43,174 bases of DNA from Lachnospiraceae bacterium M18-1 (GTDB lineage Bacteria > Bacillota > Clostridia > Lachnospirales > Lachnospiraceae). The notes under the pieces are model-generated. The model ran no database searches, was not told where the DNA came from, and saw only the letters and a list, made by a program, of their open reading frames with translations. Numbering within the stretch: the stretch's first letter is position 1; every line of letters starts with the position of its first letter. The position numbers were made by a program, and so were the translations under genes. The stretch covers positions 1,602,484 through 1,645,657 of the forward strand of contig KE159605.1 in the NCBI GenBank assembly GCA_000403295.2, given 5' to 3'. Below are positions 42,372 to 43,174 of the stretch, piece after piece.

Positions 42372-42395
42372 CGGCCACCCTTTCACAGGTGGCCG
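42372..42395 (-). promoter_or_regulatory. Intercistronic hairpin before secY2
   Basis: CGGCCACC (42372-42379) and GGTGGCCG (42388-42395) form a perfect 8-bp GC-rich stem with an 8-base loop. The T-run expected of a terminator is absent on the minus strand (TCGATTAAAG follows). It may act as a partial terminator or processing/stability element that keeps adhesin mRNA higher than secretion-gene mRNA. Confidence 0.55.
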
Positions 42396-42406
42396 CCATG
42401 CATTTA

Positions 42407-42562
42407 TTATTGTTTCTCTGACAACTGGTCTTGCAGCTCTTTTATCTCTTTCCCTAACTTGTGCCTTCTTACGAAGAACAAAGCTGCGGCCGCAATGAAA
42501 AGTATCAGTGCGGGAATATCCCACCAGCAAAACCCTAATGTCGCGTATTCAAAAAATCCCAT
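42407..42562 (-). CDS. Small single-pass membrane protein (51 residues)
   Basis: ATG at 42562, 9 bases after the adhesin stop; AAAGGT lies about 11 bases upstream. The sequence starts MGFFEYATLGFCWWDIPALI, continues as a membrane segment up to LFFV, then has a basic-acidic coiled tail (RRHKLGKEIKELQDQLSEKQ). The tail resembles the C-terminal tail of the adhesin just upstream (TRKQKKEIADIKKKLEDEER). Its position between adhesin and SecY2 is where no standard gene is expected; streptococcal loci have small Asp4/Asp5 proteins elsewhere. It could be an adhesin partner or a SecE/Asp4-like translocon subunit. Not recognised with certainty. Confidence 0.6.
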   Translation of the reverse strand: MGFFEYATLGFCWWDIPALILFIAAAALFFVRRHKLGKEIKELQDQLSEKQ

Positions 42563-42571
42563 AGATGCTTT

Positions 42572-43174
42572 TTACCTTTCTTCGTCTTCCAGCTTTTTCT
42601 TAATGTCCGCAATTTCTTTTTTCTGCTTTCTTGTACTTCCGATGTACGCACCGCCCATAATAGCAGCCAAGATCAGCTCAATAAAGTGCAGGATACAATG
42701 TCTCACGCTTTCTGCCAGATTCATGTTATCCAATGGAGTCTCCTCATCTGTAATAGATGTCAGCTCGTTTTCGTCCACTGCCTGAACTCCATCATCTGTA
42801 TCCATAACTGCCAACGGCACTTCCTCGTCTGGCACTGCAACCACCGGTGTCACTGCTGCTACCGGCGCACCTGCTGCCGGAGTCTGAGCCGGAATTACTA
42901 CTGTCGGCGCAGCCGGTCCTGCAGGTCCAGTCGGTACGGTCGGGCCAGTCGGGCCGGTTGGGCCAGTTGGGCCAGTTGGATCTTCAGGTGTATTCGGAGC
43001 AGCCGGTCCATCTTCTGCCGGCGTAAACGGACTGTCAACACCAGGGATAGTTTCGCTCATGCTCGCGTCACTCATACTTGCATCGCTCATACTTGCATCG
43101 CTCATACTTGTGTCACTCATACTCGCGTCGCTCATACTTACATCGCTCATACTTGCGTCGCTCATACTTGCGTC
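42572..43174 (-). CDS. Serine-rich repeat adhesin, C-terminal part (continues beyond the window)
   Basis: Only the last 200 codons are in the window; the gene is open at the right edge. It begins in MSDAS-type Ser repeats, then has a Pro-rich segment with collagen-like PTGPTGPTGPTGP, a Val/Pro/Ala stretch, two DEExPL motifs (PDEEVPLA and TDEETPLD), a membrane segment (HCILHFIELILAAIMGGAYI), and a cytosolic coiled tail (KQKKEIADIKKKLEDEER). There is no LPxTG motif, so anchoring is probably by the membrane helix. This is the expected substrate of the SecA2/SecY2 and glycosyltransferase genes downstream. Confidence 0.85.
   Translation of the reverse strand, partial: DASMSDASMSDVSMSDASMSDTSMSDASMSDASMSDASMSETIPGVDSPFTPAEDGPAAPNTPEDPTGPTGPTGPTGPTVPTGPAGPAAPTVVIPAQTPAAGAPVAAVTPVVAVPDEEVPLAVMDTDDGVQAVDENELTSITDEETPLDNMNLAESVRHCILHFIELILAAIMGGAYIGSTRKQKKEIADIKKKLEDEER
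43051..43174 (-). repeat. 15-bp tandem repeat encoding MSDAS pentapeptides
   Basis: Units of 15 bases encode M-S-D-A/V/T-S over at least eight copies, ending in MSET-I, and run off the window edge. Every unit offers two serines as O-glycosylation sites. Short tandem repeats of this kind change length readily. Confidence 0.85.

Noticed and set aside
42572..42800. Sortase anchor in the adhesin
   Set aside because: No LPxTG-like motif is present; only DEExPL motifs and a membrane helix with a long charged tail.
43051..43174. Short regular repeats at the right edge as a CRISPR-like array
   Set aside because: They are 15-bp units encoding MSDAS pentapeptides in the adhesin frame.

Overview
The window looks like a chromosome segment of a low-to-mid GC Firmicute, most likely a gut Lachnospiraceae member. 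This rests on the phage-type genes, the Uma2 and DUF4062 proteins, the holin-like type I toxin, and a SecA2/SecY2 accessory Sec locus in a non-streptococcal style. I cannot name a species from sequence alone.

Left region (1-5.2 kb) is a decayed insertion hotspot next to a tRNA-Trp gene. It holds a palindromic repeat, a tyrosine-recombinase C-terminal remnant fused to a phage tail-protein remnant, two inverted MITE-like elements flanking a Uma2 gene and a complete IS (17-bp inverted ends, 5-bp target duplication), and two further Uma2 remnants.

From about 5.2 to 12.8 kb lies a compact phage-satellite-like element. It has a type I toxin-antitoxin pair, an ArpU/DUF1492-type regulator, several small phage genes, major capsid and scaffold genes, a structured intergenic RNA candidate, three tiny early genes, an archaeo-eukaryotic-primase/D5-helicase protein, an XRE regulator and a tyrosine integrase. 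No terminase, portal or tail genes are present.

From 12.9 to 15.9 kb a TetR regulator controls an ABC exporter (one ATPase, two permeases); matching palindromic operators precede both units. A single DUF4062 gene follows at 16-17.3 kb, and then the GC-rich sbcD-sbcC pair (17.6-22.9 kb). This SbcC carries six tandem 14-residue CxxC repeats in addition to its normal zinc hook.

From 23.0 kb to the right edge everything lies on the minus strand and forms a roughly 20-kb accessory Sec locus. In transcription order it contains the C-terminal end of a serine-rich repeat adhesin (open at the window edge), a 51-residue membrane protein, SecY2, Asp1, Asp2, Asp3, SecA2, Gtf3-like, GtfA-like, a second GtfA-like, a second Gtf3-like, GtfB-like, a half-GtfA fused to a GT-D domain, a second GtfB-like, and a Gtf3-like domain fused to a GT2 domain. 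The genes should act together: GtfA/GtfB and Gtf3 start O-glycosylation of the Ser-rich repeats in the cytosol, Asp1-3 accompany and modify the adhesin, and SecA2/SecY2 export it. The most novel point is that the two chimeric enzymes share an otherwise unrecognised domain of about 80 residues that joins a degenerate or partial accessory-Sec glycosyltransferase module to two unrelated catalytic domains (GT-D and GT2).
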